Below are positions 43,738-52,490 of a stretch of DNA of 64,000 bases, one piece after another. The stretch spans positions 558,001 to 622,000 of the forward strand of contig OZ245019.1 of NCBI GenBank assembly GCA_965223815.1. Reading direction: 5' to 3'. Position 1 is the first letter of the stretch. The number at the start of each line of letters is the position of its first letter. Position numbers and translations under genes: made by a program. This DNA is from HKST-UBA178 sp965223815. GTDB taxonomy: Bacteria > Pseudomonadota > Gammaproteobacteria > Chromatiales > Chromatiaceae. The notes beneath the pieces were generated by a model. That model was not told the origin of the DNA, did not search any database, and saw nothing but the letters and a program-made list of their open reading frames with translations.

Positions 43738-43920
43738 TCTTTATGTTCCAGTCCGAACTGAAGGAGGGCCTCTGGGAAGGCTTGGGTTTGCAAGTTTTCA
43801 AGTAACTTGCGGCCAGGAGTGCCAGGATCGGTGAATTTTGCATGATGCCGGCTTTGTTGTCCAGTTTCACTGTAGTTGGCAACAAGTTCGCGGAAGTTTT
43901 CCAACAGTATGAGTGATGGT

Positions 43921-44463
43921 TCAGAGCAATTTCCTGATTTCCTCGGTCAGTATGTGCTCACTCAACTCTCCCGCCTGGAGATACCGGGTATTGCCGGAGC
44001 GGTCGAAAATCGCAGTGAAGGGCAGGGTACCAAACTTGTTTCCCAAGGAAGTTGAGAGCTGGATAGCAGATGGGCCTCCAATCAGTATCGGAAAATTAAT
44101 TCCGTACACATCACTGAAGTCCCTGACCAGCTCTAATTCATCTATGGCGATGCCGACGATTTGCAGGCCTTGCTTATGGAATTCGGTTTGAGTGGCGATT
44201 AGTAAAGGTATCTCTTCGCGGCAGGGAGGGCACCAGGTTGCCCAAAAGTTGATTACCAGAACCTTTTCCCGCCACTCGCTGCCGTGACGCTCGACTCCCT
44301 CCAGGTCAGGAAGGCTGAATGCCGGCAATCTTTTCACTCCCTCTGTGGTGAAGCTGAATGATGGAGAGTTCAATTGGCGATATTTTTGGTAGCCGTACCA
44401 ACCGCCTGCTGCTGCAAAGATGGCGAGGGAGAAAACCAAGATTCGATAGGGGACTCCTTTCAT
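43921..44463 (-). CDS. TlpA-type periplasmic thiol-disulfide reductase
   Basis: 180 residues with an N-terminal membrane anchor (ILVFSLAIFAAAGGWYGY) and a thioredoxin-like AlkA/TlpA domain. The redox motif WATWCPPC has cysteines at 78 and 81, and the cis-proline region is TLPFTAIF. It overlaps the end of dsbD by four bases, so it is very likely fed electrons by that DsbD and reduces exported cysteines, for example in cytochrome c maturation. Confidence 0.93.
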   Translation of the reverse strand: MKGVPYRILVFSLAIFAAAGGWYGYQKYRQLNSPSFSFTTEGVKRLPAFSLPDLEGVERHGSEWREKVLVINFWATWCPPCREEIPLLIATQTEFHKQGLQIVGIAIDELELVRDFSDVYGINFPILIGGPSAIQLSTSLGNKFGTLPFTAIFDRSGNTRYLQAGELSEHILTEEIRKLL

Positions 44464-46808
44464 TGGTCTGCTCGCTGTACGTGGGCGGCAAATGCCTCAG
44501 CCGGCATGAATCCCACTATCCTCAGGTTATACAGCTCATTTCCTGCACGGTCGTAGAACATGATGCTTGGAGGGCCTGGCATCCCGAAGTGTCCCTGCAA
44601 CAGGGCGCGATCTTCGTCGTCGTCTGCTGTTACATCGGCTTGCAGTAATGTGAAAGCTTCCAACGCTTTGATGACCTTGGGGTCCGAAAACGTATACCTC
44701 TCCATCTCTTTGCAGGTTACGCACCAGTCGGCGTAGAAATCCAACATGATCGGCTTGCCAGCGCGGCTGGAAGCTTCGATCTCCTTATTGAGGTCTGCGA
44801 CATTCTTAATGCGTTTAAAATGGAGTTCTGTGATATTTCCGCCGCTGCCAGTGGCGGAAAAACCCAAACCTCTAAGCGGTTGCACAGTATCCTTGCCCCC
44901 GGCTGCGGCACCCACAAGCATCAGGGCGCCGTATATCAGGAGTACACAGCCAAGCCCGCGCCACAGGCGATCCCAGCCCGAGGCTTCTACCGGAAGTTGC
45001 TGCAATGCCCCCATGTAGATGGAGCTTACGACCATCAAAATCCCCCACAGCACCATGGCAATTGCGGGGGGCACGATACGTTCCAGCATGATGATCGCCA
45101 CAGCGAGCATACCAACGCCGAAAACCGCCTTGATGGTGTCCATCCAGGCGCCCGCTCTGGGCAGAATCTTGCCGGCGGATGTGCCGATGGCCAGTAGCGG
45201 GGCGCCCATACCCATCGAAAGTGCGAACAGCCCCAGCCCTCCCAGCACCGCATCCCCGCTTTGGCCGATGTAGATCAGTGCTCCGGCAAGCGGTGGAGCC
45301 ACACAGGGGCCCACTATCAGCGCCGAGAGCAAGCCCATTATTGCGACGCCGGTATAGGATCCACCCTTCTGTCGGTTGCTTGTTTCGGCGAGGCGGCTTT
45401 GCCAGCGGCTGGGTAGCTGAAGCTCGTAGAACCCGAACATAGACAGCGCCAGAAGCACGAACACCAGTGCAAATAGACTCAGGACCCATGGATTCTGAAA
45501 GGCAGCCTGTAAATTCTGACCGAACAATCCAGCCAGTACGCCGGCCAAGGTATAGGTGATCGACATGGCGAGTACGTAGATCAGGGAGAGGCTGAAGGCG
45601 CGTTGGGTGGTGATGTTGGTGCCCTGACCGGCGATGATACCTGAGAGTATCGGAATCATCGGAAAGACGCAGGGTGTCAGAGAGAGCAATAAACCAAAGC
45701 CAAAGAAGGTGAGTAAGATCAACCAAGTATTGCCACCGGCCAGTGTCGCTGCAATTCGGTCCTGCTCCGACAATTGACTCGCTGCAGTAACCTGTGGTGC
45801 GGTGGCCCCCAGCGGGGTCTTTTCCGCTGCCGTGGGTTCCGGGGCGCCCGCCTTGGTATCGGAGTCGGCGGGTTTCGATACGATAGTCTCTTCCGAGGTC
45901 TTAGGAAGAGCAAGGGCGATCTCTTTTTTCACCGGGGGATAACAGATGCCGGCCTCGGCGCAACCCTGATAGGTAACCAGCATCTCGATCTCGGTGGGTT
46001 CTGCGGTGCTTCTCTGTAATGGTATCTGCAGATCGATTTCATGCTCGTAGACGGGCAAATCCCCGAAAGTCCCATCAGCACGAATAGTGTTTTCCTTGAT
46101 TTTCGCTTCGGGAAGCGTTACCTCCCCCAGCTTAACGCCCTGACCCTTGGTGATCTGAACACGAATCTGGTCCTGATAGAGATAGGTGCCATCGGCAATT
46201 GTCCAATGCAGCCGGATTTCTTGCCCCGACTCCACATTGGCAACCAACTGATAGGCTTCCTCCACGGGTAGAATCTCGTCTATTTCACCCAAGCCCAGGG
46301 TTTGGCCAAGTTCTCCCAGGGCGGCGAGGGGATCGCCGCTGCTTTCGTAGTCATTGGCAGACAGTTCAATGCTTAGCTTGCGTGTTTGTGGCGGATAGCA
46401 GAGTCCGGCATCCGCGCAACCCTGGTAGGTGGCGGCGATCTCGATGGGGATCGTCCCAGCGGCTTCGTGTTCTACGGGGATTTCGATTTCTACCAGGTTG
46501 CGGTGAACCTCCATTTCACCGAAAAAGTCGTCGTGTTTGGTCTCGGAGGGTGGGAATATTGGTGACCCAAGCTCAATTCCAGGGGTATTGCTTGAGAATT
46601 TAAACTTGCTTTGATAGAGGTAATAACCGTCGGCGACATCCCATTGTATGGCGATTTTGTTACCTTCATTCCCCTTGCCAGAAATCTTAAATGCCTGATC
46701 AGGAAGAAGGAAGTCGTCCGCAGATTGCGCGTGGGCCGGTGCTGGGACGGCCAAGGGCAATAAATTGCAGATGAGCAGCAGAAAGCTCAGGAGGGTTGTT
46801 CTGTACAT
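44460..46808 (-). CDS. dsbD: DsbD with duplicated N-terminal alpha domain
   Basis: 782 residues, against about 565 for E. coli DsbD. After the signal peptide come two DsbD-alpha domains (about 30-155 and 180-302), each with the active pair: Cys131/Cys137 in YQGCADAGLCYPP and Cys283/Cys289 in YQGCAEAGICYPP. A linker and eight-helix membrane domain follow (SLTPCVFPMIPILSG, VGPCVAPPLAGAL), then a thioredoxin domain with DWCVTC (Cys696, Cys699). It passes reducing power from cytosolic thioredoxin to periplasmic thiols. The TlpA-like gene downstream is a likely client. Overlaps cutA by 22 bases. Confidence 0.96.
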   Translation of the reverse strand: MYRTTLLSFLLLICNLLPLAVPAPAHAQSADDFLLPDQAFKISGKGNEGNKIAIQWDVADGYYLYQSKFKFSSNTPGIELGSPIFPPSETKHDDFFGEMEVHRNLVEIEIPVEHEAAGTIPIEIAATYQGCADAGLCYPPQTRKLSIELSANDYESSGDPLAALGELGQTLGLGEIDEILPVEEAYQLVANVESGQEIRLHWTIADGTYLYQDQIRVQITKGQGVKLGEVTLPEAKIKENTIRADGTFGDLPVYEHEIDLQIPLQRSTAEPTEIEMLVTYQGCAEAGICYPPVKKEIALALPKTSEETIVSKPADSDTKAGAPEPTAAEKTPLGATAPQVTAASQLSEQDRIAATLAGGNTWLILLTFFGFGLLLSLTPCVFPMIPILSGIIAGQGTNITTQRAFSLSLIYVLAMSITYTLAGVLAGLFGQNLQAAFQNPWVLSLFALVFVLLALSMFGFYELQLPSRWQSRLAETSNRQKGGSYTGVAIMGLLSALIVGPCVAPPLAGALIYIGQSGDAVLGGLGLFALSMGMGAPLLAIGTSAGKILPRAGAWMDTIKAVFGVGMLAVAIIMLERIVPPAIAMVLWGILMVVSSIYMGALQQLPVEASGWDRLWRGLGCVLLIYGALMLVGAAAGGKDTVQPLRGLGFSATGSGGNITELHFKRIKNVADLNKEIEASSRAGKPIMLDFYADWCVTCKEMERYTFSDPKVIKALEAFTLLQADVTADDDEDRALLQGHFGMPGPPSIMFYDRAGNELYNLRIVGFMPAEAFAAHVQRADQ

Positions 46809-47122
46809 TGTTCCACCCAGTGGAGGTATTCTGGAAGACCCTGCTCAACAGAGACTGCTAGGACCTCAGGAAGTTCATAAGGGTGCAATGATACAATAAT
46901 ATGCTCCAATTCCTTATACCGGATGTCGGTGGTCTTTATCAGCAGCAGCAGTTCACTGGATGATTCCACCTTGCCTTGCCAAAGATAGGTGGAGGTGATC
47001 GCCGGCAGTTGGTTGACGCAGGCCGCCAGTCCCTGGGATATGACCTCCTTAGTAATCCGCTGGGCACTATCTGGATCGGGGCAGGTGCAAAAGACGAGCA
47101 GAGTTCGAGGGGACATGGGCAA
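46787..47122 (-). CDS. cutA: CutA-type divalent cation tolerance protein
   Basis: A 111-residue small trimeric protein: VFCTCPDPDSAQRITKEVI, LAACVNQLPAITSTYLW and LHPYELPEVLAV are family motifs. CutA was linked to copper tolerance in E. coli but acts more like a PII-fold scaffold; its role is unclear. It sits upstream of dsbD as in E. coli, where cutA1 and dsbD (cutA2) form an operon. Confidence 0.95.
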   Translation of the reverse strand: MPMSPRTLLVFCTCPDPDSAQRITKEVISQGLAACVNQLPAITSTYLWQGKVESSSELLLLIKTTDIRYKELEHIIVSLHPYELPEVLAVSVEQGLPEYLHWVEQCTEQPS

Positions 47123-47198
47123 AAGATACCTTATCGGATAGGCGCCCGCAAAACAGTCGCCTTGTCTCTCCGGATATCGAGGCGTAAGCTCTCAAGAT

Positions 47199-47648
47199 AT
47201 GAACCCATTGCTAATATTCTTGCTGTTGTTTGTCGGTATTCCGCTGATAGAACTCTACTTTTTGATCGAAGTAGGCTCTGAAATCGGTGCCATCCCCACC
47301 ATCTTCCTGACAGTGTTCACTGCAGTGCTCGGTGGCCTATTGGTGCGGGTGCAGGGTTTCAGCACGGCGCTACGGGTACGGGAGGCCATGGCAAGGGATG
47401 AGGTGCCGGCATTCGAGATGATGGAGGGCGCCGTTCTCCTCGTTGCTGGCTTGGTGCTTCTGTTACCAGGATTTATAACTGATGCTATTGGTTTTTTATT
47501 GCTAGTCCCTCCAGTAAGGCAGTATGCCTTGCTACGAATTCTTAATCGTTCCGGGGTTATCCAGCAACAACACCCCGGGACCGCTGCACAGGACCAAAAT
47601 AGCAATCCCAAGGTCATCGAAGGGGAGTACCGGCGGGAGGATGAGTAA
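47199..47648 (+). CDS. fxsA: FxsA-family membrane protein
   Basis: A 149-residue integral membrane protein with the FxsA core: FVGIPLIELYFLIEVGSEIG, a second helix pair and LLPGFITDAIGFLLLVPPVR. The C-terminal tail is polar. E. coli FxsA overexpression blocks F-plasmid exclusion of phage T7; its native function is unknown. Divergent from cutA. Confidence 0.93.
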   Translation: MNPLLIFLLLFVGIPLIELYFLIEVGSEIGAIPTIFLTVFTAVLGGLLVRVQGFSTALRVREAMARDEVPAFEMMEGAVLLVAGLVLLLPGFITDAIGFLLLVPPVRQYALLRILNRSGVIQQQHPGTAAQDQNSNPKVIEGEYRREDE

Positions 47649-47730
47649 TCGCGGAGTCGTTGATGTCCGGCGTCTTTTGTTTATGCCTGCGGGCAGGGCT
47701 AGGTATTCATCCGGAGAGTTTCCTCCCTTA

Positions 47731-48495
47731 CTATACTTTTCTTAGCGAATACCAAAGGTATCCCAGCAGTTCGTGCAGGGCGTAGTAACTCGCGTTTAAC
47801 CCTTTCATACTCGGCAACCAATCCAGCAGTCTGTCTTCTCCGTCCGCTTGATGAACAGCCGCCGTGGGTGCTGGAATGGCGTCTATCCCGGCTCGTTGAA
47901 AAATAGAGAGTGCCCGCGGCATGTGCATGGCGTGGGTTACCAGTAAAACCGGGTTCAAAGAGAGCTTGTCAAGTAGTTCTGCGGTATTTACAGCATTTTC
48001 CCAGGTGGTTCGGCTGTCTGTCTCCACTGCTGCCACCTGCACACTGAACTCCTGCTCTAAAATGGCTCTGGCCATTTCCGCCTCCGGTGTCCTGCCGGTT
48101 TCGGTGCTGCCGCCAACAGGTATGACCGCCAATCCGGTTTTGCGTGCCAGTCGTGCGGCGTACCGCAAGCGTTGCAGCGACATGCTATTCACCGTATCTC
48201 CAGCGTATTCCGCGGTATCGTAGAGTCGCCCACCACCTAGCACTACGATGGCCTCCGCGCCTGTGACTGCCAGCGCCTTTTCACTTAGTGGAGGGTGAGT
48301 CTCGACAAGAGAGATCAGACGACTGCCAATATAAGGTGTGCTCAGCAAGTATAATCCTGACAACGCCAGGATAATCAGAAAACTGCCCGCGATTCTGCGG
48401 ACTCCTATTAAGAAACCCAGCAGCCCTAGAACGACCAGCCCTCCGGGCGGGAGAACTAGCGCCTTCAGTATCCAAACCGTTTCAACTCCCGGCAA
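47731..48495 (-). CDS. YdcF/ElyC-type DUF218 membrane protein
   Basis: 254 residues: two N-terminal membrane helices followed by a DUF218 domain with IVVLGGGRLYDTAEYAGDTV, and VTHAMHMPRALSIFQRAG. The family includes E. coli ElyC and YdcF. ElyC affects undecaprenyl-phosphate carrier use in envelope synthesis. It lies five bases after lipA and may be read from the same transcript. Confidence 0.9.
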   Translation of the reverse strand: MPGVETVWILKALVLPPGGLVVLGLLGFLIGVRRIAGSFLIILALSGLYLLSTPYIGSRLISLVETHPPLSEKALAVTGAEAIVVLGGGRLYDTAEYAGDTVNSMSLQRLRYAARLARKTGLAVIPVGGSTETGRTPEAEMARAILEQEFSVQVAAVETDSRTTWENAVNTAELLDKLSLNPVLLVTHAMHMPRALSIFQRAGIDAIPAPTAAVHQADGEDRLLDWLPSMKGLNASYYALHELLGYLWYSLRKV

Positions 48496-48500
48496 GACAG

Positions 48501-49475
48501 CTACTCCTCGAAGAGCGGATTGGATTGGATATCTGCATGGTAGGAGGAGCGGACCATGGGTCCACTGGCAACGCTGGTGAAGCCCATGGCTTCGCCTTTG
48601 TCCCTAAGCTGATCAAACTCCTCAGGTGTCACAAATCGTTTCACCGGGAGATGGTCGCGGCTGGGCTGAAGGTACTGACCCAGGGTCAACATATCACAGC
48701 CCCGCTGCCGCAAGTCATCCATCACCGACACCACTTCCGCGATCTCTTCTCCCAGTCCTAGCATCAATCCCGATTTGGTCGGTATTTCGGGATGCCTGAG
48801 CTTGAATTGATCCAGTAAATCGAGCGACGCCCGGTAGTCGGCCCCAGGGCGCACCTGCCGGTAGAGCCTGGGCACCGTTTCCAGGTTATGGTTGAAGACA
48901 TCCGGCTGTATCGCCTGGAATTTATTCAAGGCTAGTGGCATGCGTCCACGAAAATCGGGCACCAGAACCTCAATACGGGTGTGAGGGTTTACTATTCTTA
49001 CTGTGGAGATGCAGGCGCAGAAGTGGCCGGCGCCGCCATCACGTAGGTCGTCCCGGTCAACCGAGGTGACCACGACGTAGTTGAGTTCCATGGCTTTGAT
49101 AGCTTGCGCCAAATGGTCAGGCTCGTTGTCGTCCAATGGCTTTGGCTTGCCGTGGGCGACGTCACAGAATGGACAGCGTCGGGTACAGATATCCCCCATG
49201 ATCATGAAAGTCGCGGTACCGTGATTGAAGCACTCTCCTAAGTTGGGGCAGGCGGCCTCTTCGCATACGGAGCTGAGTTTAGACGTTCTCAGCACCTGCT
49301 TGATCTTTGTAATCCGTTCTCCAGAGGGCAGTTTAGCCCGAATCCAATGGGGCTTGCGCAGTGGCTCCGCGCTCGGTTCTACCTTCACAGGAATGCGGGA
49401 TAGCTTTTGTATGCCGCGCTGATGAGTATCAGGGGTGAAGCGGGAAGGCGCCTCAACGCCCTTGGGGTCGCTCAT
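48501..49475 (-). CDS. lipA: Lipoyl synthase
   Basis: A 324-residue radical SAM enzyme that inserts two sulfurs into octanoyl-lipoyl domains. The auxiliary cluster cysteines are in CEEAACPNLGECF and the radical SAM triad in CTRRCPFCDV. The C-terminal SSYHAD segment supplies the serine ligand. It overlaps lipB by four bases, giving the complete octanoyl transfer plus sulfur insertion pair. Confidence 0.98.
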   Translation of the reverse strand: MSDPKGVEAPSRFTPDTHQRGIQKLSRIPVKVEPSAEPLRKPHWIRAKLPSGERITKIKQVLRTSKLSSVCEEAACPNLGECFNHGTATFMIMGDICTRRCPFCDVAHGKPKPLDDNEPDHLAQAIKAMELNYVVVTSVDRDDLRDGGAGHFCACISTVRIVNPHTRIEVLVPDFRGRMPLALNKFQAIQPDVFNHNLETVPRLYRQVRPGADYRASLDLLDQFKLRHPEIPTKSGLMLGLGEEIAEVVSVMDDLRQRGCDMLTLGQYLQPSRDHLPVKRFVTPEEFDQLRDKGEAMGFTSVASGPMVRSSYHADIQSNPLFEE

Positions 49476-50179
49476 GATGAAGTTCCTCGATCGATATCTG
49501 TAGATTGTAGTCGATCCAGTAGTATGGTTATCAGATCCTCAGCAACTTGCTCTATCTCTTCCGGCCCACCCAGCTCGCTCAGTTGGGTTACCTCCAGGCC
49601 CGGATGACCGCAGGGATTGATGCGCTCAAACGGTTCTAGGTCCATGGCGACATTGAGGCTAAGGCCGTGAAAACTGCAGCCACGACGTACCCGCAGGCCG
49701 AGCGCGGCAATCTTTTTGCCAAAAACGTAAACACCCGGGGCATCCGCTCTGGGTGCCGAAGGAATGCCATATTGTTGTAGCAAGTCAACGATGCTCTGTT
49801 CCATTAGAGTCACCAACGGTCGGATGCCGAGCCGGCGCCTTCGTAGATCGAGTAGCAAGTAGGCAATCAGCTGTCCAGGGCCGTGGTAAGTTACCTGGCC
49901 GCCCCGGTCTACATGGACAACCGGAATCTCAGCTGGTCTCAGCAGATGCTCTTCGCGACCGGCCTGCCCAAGGGTGAACACCGGATTGTGCTGAAGCAGC
50001 CAAATCTCGTCAGCAGTGGCTGTATCGCGTGTATTTGTGAACAACTGCATTTCGCGCCACACCAGTGTGTAGTCTACTTGACCCAGATGTCGGATCTTTA
50101 CGTTGTTGTGGGCGCCTCTGGAGTCCGGATCCGGTCTCTCAGTTCCATCAGCGGGCTGGCCCTGTTCGTAGTGTGTCAA
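49472..50179 (-). CDS. lipB: Octanoyl-ACP:protein N-octanoyltransferase
   Basis: 235 residues. RGGQVTYHGPGQL is the substrate pocket, KKIAALGLRVRRGCSFHGL carries the active lysine, and ERINPCG the acyl-carrying cysteine. It moves octanoate from acyl carrier protein to lipoyl domains before LipA acts. The first ~25 residues are polar and probably not part of the fold, so a shorter start is possible. The ybeD-type gene is immediately upstream. Confidence 0.96.
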   Translation of the reverse strand: MTHYEQGQPADGTERPDPDSRGAHNNVKIRHLGQVDYTLVWREMQLFTNTRDTATADEIWLLQHNPVFTLGQAGREEHLLRPAEIPVVHVDRGGQVTYHGPGQLIAYLLLDLRRRRLGIRPLVTLMEQSIVDLLQQYGIPSAPRADAPGVYVFGKKIAALGLRVRRGCSFHGLSLNVAMDLEPFERINPCGHPGLEVTQLSELGGPEEIEQVAEDLITILLDRLQSTDIDRGTSS

Positions 50180-50184
50180 GAGGG

Positions 50185-50457
50185 TCAGAGACTCATCAGT
50201 ATGCGATCGTGATCGGTGAGATCCTGATAAATCGCATTCAATTGGCGCTTACTTTGAGCCTCGAAAGTGACGCTGACAGACAAATACTTGCCGCCGCTAC
50301 TGGGCCTTGAGCGTACCGAGCCCTCGCCGAGGTTTTCTACGTGCCGACCGACTATCTCCACCACCAGGGTATCGAAATCGCTACTGGCCAGTCCCATGGC
50401 CTTAACGGTAAAGCTGCAGGGAAATTCGAAAAGTGTATCCTGGTCATCTACCTGCAT
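50185..50457 (-). CDS. YbeD/DUF493-family protein
   Basis: A 90-residue ferredoxin-like fold protein: LFEFPCSFTVKAMGLASSDF, RPSSGGKYLSVSVTFEAQS and a C-terminal DHDRILMSL. Family members lie between dacA and lipB in gammaproteobacteria, as here, and are thought to be regulatory ACT-like domains without an established ligand. Confidence 0.94.
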   Translation of the reverse strand: MQVDDQDTLFEFPCSFTVKAMGLASSDFDTLVVEIVGRHVENLGEGSVRSRPSSGGKYLSVSVTFEAQSKRQLNAIYQDLTDHDRILMSL

Positions 50458-50461
50458 GTGC

Positions 50462-51610
50462 TTACTCCAGCCACAGGAGAACAGTGTCCTTTAAGTTTTG
50501 TAGTATGCCGCCTTCATTAATCTGCTCCAGAGAGACCAGCGGTGCTGAAGCGATAACCGCGCCATCCAGGGAGACCTTGACGCTACCGAGGGTTTGCCCC
50601 TTGCGCAATGGTGCCATCGGTATCTTGTCAACGCTCATCTTGGCATTTAAATCATCGTACTTCCTTCTGGGTATGGTGACGGCCAGTCCATCCTTGAGAC
50701 CGAGTGCAACTTTCTCCTTCTCTCCTTTCCAGACCCGGACTCGGCTCAAAGGTTCATTGGCGCCGTACAGTTTATGGGTTTCGTAGAAACGAAAACCGTA
50801 GTTGAGCAGTGCTTGCGTTTCCTGCGCTCTGGATTCTTCGCTGGCCGTTCCCATAACCACAGATGTTAGGCGCATCTCGCCCTTTTTTGCGGAGGCTACC
50901 AGACAGTATCCGGCGGCTTCGGTATGGCCTGTCTTGACACCGTCGACGCTGTTGTCACGCCATAGCAGTCTATTGCGATTGTGTTGTTTTATGCCGTTGA
51001 AGGAATACTCTTTAACTGCATACCAAGCGTAGTACTCGGGAAACTCCCGAATCGTGGCCTCTGTCACTTTGATGATATCCCTAGGGGTAGTGTAGTGGTT
51101 GGGGTCCGGGAGACCGGTACTATTGACGAAATGGGAATCATGCATGCCCAGTCGCTGAGCGTGGTCGTTCATCAGATTGGCAAAGGTTTCTTCGCTGCCT
51201 GCAATATACTCGGCAAGTGCAACACTGGCGTCGTTCCCCGATTGAATGATCATTCCCTTAAGCAAGGATTCCACCGAGACTCGTTTGCCAACTTCGATAA
51301 ACATGCGTGAACCCGGAGTACGCCAGGCTTTCTCGCTGATCAGCACCTCGTCCGCCAATTTGACGTTACCCTCCTGCAGCTCCCGGAGGACCACATAGGC
51401 AGTCATGATTTTGGTAAGGCTGGCCGGTTCCAATCTTTGATCCGCATTGGTTTCCGCAAGAATGCGTCCGCTGTCGAAATCAATCAGCAGGTGCCCGCTT
51501 CCCGAAACTGCCGGAGGGGCGGGGATAGGTGCCGCGAACACTGTGGGCAACGCCAGCATCAACAGAAGGAGTACAGTTTGTCTTATCAGTGTGGCAGTCG
51601 GATGGTGCAC
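50462..51610 (-). CDS. dacA: D-alanyl-D-alanine carboxypeptidase (PBP5/6 type)
   Basis: 382 residues from a GTG at 51610, which has AGGA six bases upstream and yields a proper signal peptide (LIRQTVLLLLMLALPTVFA). The frame to 51730 is longer but unsupported. Active-site motifs SLTKIM, SGND and VKTGHT define the low-mass penicillin-binding domain. A beta-rich C-terminal domain and amphipathic anchor helix (LKDTVLLWLE) follow. It trims stem pentapeptides. Confidence 0.96.
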   Translation of the reverse strand: MHHPTATLIRQTVLLLLMLALPTVFAAPIPAPPAVSGSGHLLIDFDSGRILAETNADQRLEPASLTKIMTAYVVLRELQEGNVKLADEVLISEKAWRTPGSRMFIEVGKRVSVESLLKGMIIQSGNDASVALAEYIAGSEETFANLMNDHAQRLGMHDSHFVNSTGLPDPNHYTTPRDIIKVTEATIREFPEYYAWYAVKEYSFNGIKQHNRNRLLWRDNSVDGVKTGHTEAAGYCLVASAKKGEMRLTSVVMGTASEESRAQETQALLNYGFRFYETHKLYGANEPLSRVRVWKGEKEKVALGLKDGLAVTIPRRKYDDLNAKMSVDKIPMAPLRKGQTLGSVKVSLDGAVIASAPLVSLEQINEGGILQNLKDTVLLWLE

Positions 51611-51653
51611 GTTGATTCCTGAAGTCTGGATTAATGTGGGTGGAATAGTGGGA

Positions 51654-52490
51654 TTATTCGATAATGATATGTAGCTGATCGTGCCCCCGTTGAGCCAGCT
51701 CGCGGCTAATGCGATCAGACAAATCAACACTGGTCAATGGTCCAACCTGAACCCGAAACAGGGGTGAACCCTGATTGCTTCCTTGGCTGATGCGTATCGG
51801 TTGATTCAGGCTCAGTTGCAGTTTCCGGCGTAAGCGGTCTGCATTGCTGCGACTGCTGAAGGCACCTACCTGAATGAACATCGCAGGGGTCGCGGCGCCT
51901 TCCCGAGGCTGGATTTCGGTCACAGAGGTAACCTGAGTCGCGGGTCGGCGGGGATCGATGGCAATGACTTCTACCAATCCAGTGCCTTCGCCTAGGATAC
52001 CCAGCTTGGTGGCCGCGGCGTAGGAGAGATCTATGATGCGGTTACCGTGAAAAGGGCCGCGATCATTCACCTTGACAACGGCGGTGCGGCCGTTGGTTAG
52101 ATTCTTAACTTGGACGTAGGTTGGCAGCGGCAGCGTCTTGTGGGCGGCTGTCATCGCGTACATGTCGTAAGGTTCGCCGCTGCTGGTGCGTCGGCCGTGG
52201 AACTTGGTGCCGTACCAGGAGGCGATACCCTGCTCGCGATATCCTCGACTGCTCTGCTTAACCCGGTAACTTTTGCCAAACACGGTATAGCGCTTGGGGT
52301 TGCCGTATTTGGCAGCAGGTTCTACTCTGGGCACCGCGTCAGCTATGTTGTTTGGATCCAGTTTTCGGTCTGGCGCGCTGTCGGTTGAGCTACGGGTGAG
52401 TGTCGGAGAGCCGCCGCAACCGGTTAGCAGGATCGCTGCCAATAGCGCCGTAAAGCCGAAACTGGTCCTGTTCCAGGTCATACTCATCAA
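51654..52490 (-). CDS. rlpA: RlpA-type septal lytic transglycosylase lipoprotein
   Basis: 278 residues. A lipobox LLTGC with Cys25 makes it a substrate for Lgt, encoded earlier in the window. A double-psi beta-barrel domain (GIASWYGTKFHGRRTSSGE, VNDRGPF) is followed by a C-terminal SPOR domain (FIQVGAFSSRSNADRLRRKL) that binds denuded glycan at septa. It lies between mltB and dacA and overlaps mltB by four bases. Confidence 0.95.
   Translation of the reverse strand: MMSMTWNRTSFGFTALLAAILLTGCGGSPTLTRSSTDSAPDRKLDPNNIADAVPRVEPAAKYGNPKRYTVFGKSYRVKQSSRGYREQGIASWYGTKFHGRRTSSGEPYDMYAMTAAHKTLPLPTYVQVKNLTNGRTAVVKVNDRGPFHGNRIIDLSYAAATKLGILGEGTGLVEVIAIDPRRPATQVTSVTEIQPREGAATPAMFIQVGAFSSRSNADRLRRKLQLSLNQPIRISQGSNQGSPLFRVQVGPLTSVDLSDRISRELAQRGHDQLHIIIE

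Noticed and set aside
44872..45726. 284-codon minus-strand frame inside dsbD in another frame
   Set aside because: It shares the strand but not the frame with dsbD membrane segments and encodes an Arg/His/Gly-rich product typical of shadow frames.
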